Source: Methanosarcinaceae archaeon (GTDB lineage: Archaea > Halobacteriota > Methanosarcinia > Methanosarcinales > Methanosarcinaceae). Taken from it: a DNA stretch of 6,478 nt. A program made the position numbers and the translations under genes. Shown here one piece after another: positions 6,150 to 6,478 of this stretch. The stretch covers positions 1 through 6,478 of the forward strand of contig JAUVET010000085.1 of the NCBI GenBank assembly GCA_030594665.1. The letters are read 5' to 3'. Within the stretch, counting starts at the first letter, position 1. Each line of letters opens with the position of its first letter. A model generated the notes under the pieces. It saw only the letters and a program-made list of their open reading frames with translations, had not been told where the DNA came from and did not search any database.

Positions 6150-6478
6150 ATGCCAAATATTCGTCCTATAAGAACACAACGCCACGCACCACCACTACGA
6201 CCTCAAGCTTGAGATCGGCGGGCTCCTCAAAAGTTTCGCGCCCCAAAAAACACCGCCCTTAGAACCAGGCATCAAACAGTTTGCCATCCAGACAAAACCC
6301 ACCCACTCGAATACGCAGACTTCGACACCAAAATACCAAAAGGACATCACGGCGCAGGAACAGTAACACTCCGTGATCGGGGCGGCTCATCGTCAAAAAC
6401 CCCACAAAGGACGAAACGACACTCTTCGAACTGTCAGGCAGCAAAATGCAGGGCAGGTATGCGCTCATCAAAGCAGGA
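6150..6478 (+). pseudogene. 3'-phosphoesterase (LigD PE-type) remnant E, full 5' end but frameshifted (runs off window)
   Basis: This is the only copy that keeps the N-terminal catalytic segment. Starting near ATG 6150 it recovers FVL, a stop where Gln is expected (TAA at 6168-6170), then EHNATHHHYDLKLEIGGLLK, SFA, PQKTPPLEPGIKQFAIQTK, and after a frame change HPLEYADFDTKIPKGHHGAG then TVTLRDRGG. A second frame change leads to LIVKNPTKDETTLFELSG and the core. The HHYDLKLE stretch corresponds to the metal- and phosphate-binding His/Asp region of PE enzymes, with Lys in place of the usual Arg. The damage consists of one extra base near 6155, the TAA, a one-base loss near 6296 and a one-base loss in the GGG run near 6384. 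It is a clear pseudogene, unless these are sequencing errors. The 3' end lies beyond the window. Confidence 0.85.
6423..6470 (+). repeat. 48-bp PE core repeat, copy E
   Basis: This copy has three silent differences from the A/D core (Leu CTG, Ser TCA, Tyr TAT). Confidence 0.9.

Noticed and set aside
995..6470. CRISPR array or integron attC array
   Set aside because: The repeated blocks are 1 to 1.8 kb apart with genes between them, are coding-derived and have no conserved inverted core; no integrase or Cas gene is present in the window.

Overview
This looks like archaeal DNA, most likely from a methanogen-related or methane-oxidising euryarchaeote. The lineage is inferred from four things: archaeal-style AT-rich TATA promoters; purine-rich ribosome binding sites; a 47-residue antitoxin-like ORF in front of a GNAT gene, of a kind seen in archaea; and remnants of a stand-alone LigD-type 3'-phosphoesterase (PE) gene, a form known from Methanosarcina relatives. 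No ribosomal, tRNA or core metabolic gene is present to fix the lineage. The window is an accessory, defence-type island.

Layout, left to right. (1) 1-768, minus: the N-terminal part of a PLD-type nuclease ending in a winged-helix segment like those at the C-termini of restriction enzymes; it runs off the left edge. (2) about 905-1060, plus: PE remnant A. (3) 1211-2038, plus: a Bro-N (phage antirepressor-like) gene interrupted by two in-frame TAA codons. (4) 2116-2499, plus: PE remnant B. (5) 2511-3437, minus: an intact class II Fic protein with a C-terminal DNA-binding domain. (6) about 3508-3763, plus: PE remnant C. (7) 3838-4535, minus: a two-gene toxin-antitoxin-like operon (47-aa small protein, then a GNAT acetyltransferase). 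(8) about 4634-4704, plus: PE remnant D. (9) 4727-6058, minus: an AAA_14/DUF4143 ATPase. (10) about 6150 to the right edge, plus: PE remnant E, the one with the most complete 5' end.

The striking feature is the alternation. Five decayed copies of one DNA-repair gene, all on the plus strand, separate five unrelated accessory modules. The copies differ in extent and damage, but all keep a 48-bp core coding for FELSGSKMQGRYALI. That core is identical between A and D, and every core difference among the five copies is a synonymous third-position change. The remnants could be recombination seams through which modules are gained, lost or exchanged, or scars of repeated insertion. The sequence alone does not decide between these.

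The modules are not obviously one pathway. They share a theme of DNA cleavage, nucleotidyl or acetyl transfer, toxin-antitoxin function and phage-like regulation. Base composition is patchy: the PLD gene is visibly AT-rich, whereas PE remnant B and the ATPase are richer in GC, which suggests modules of different origin.
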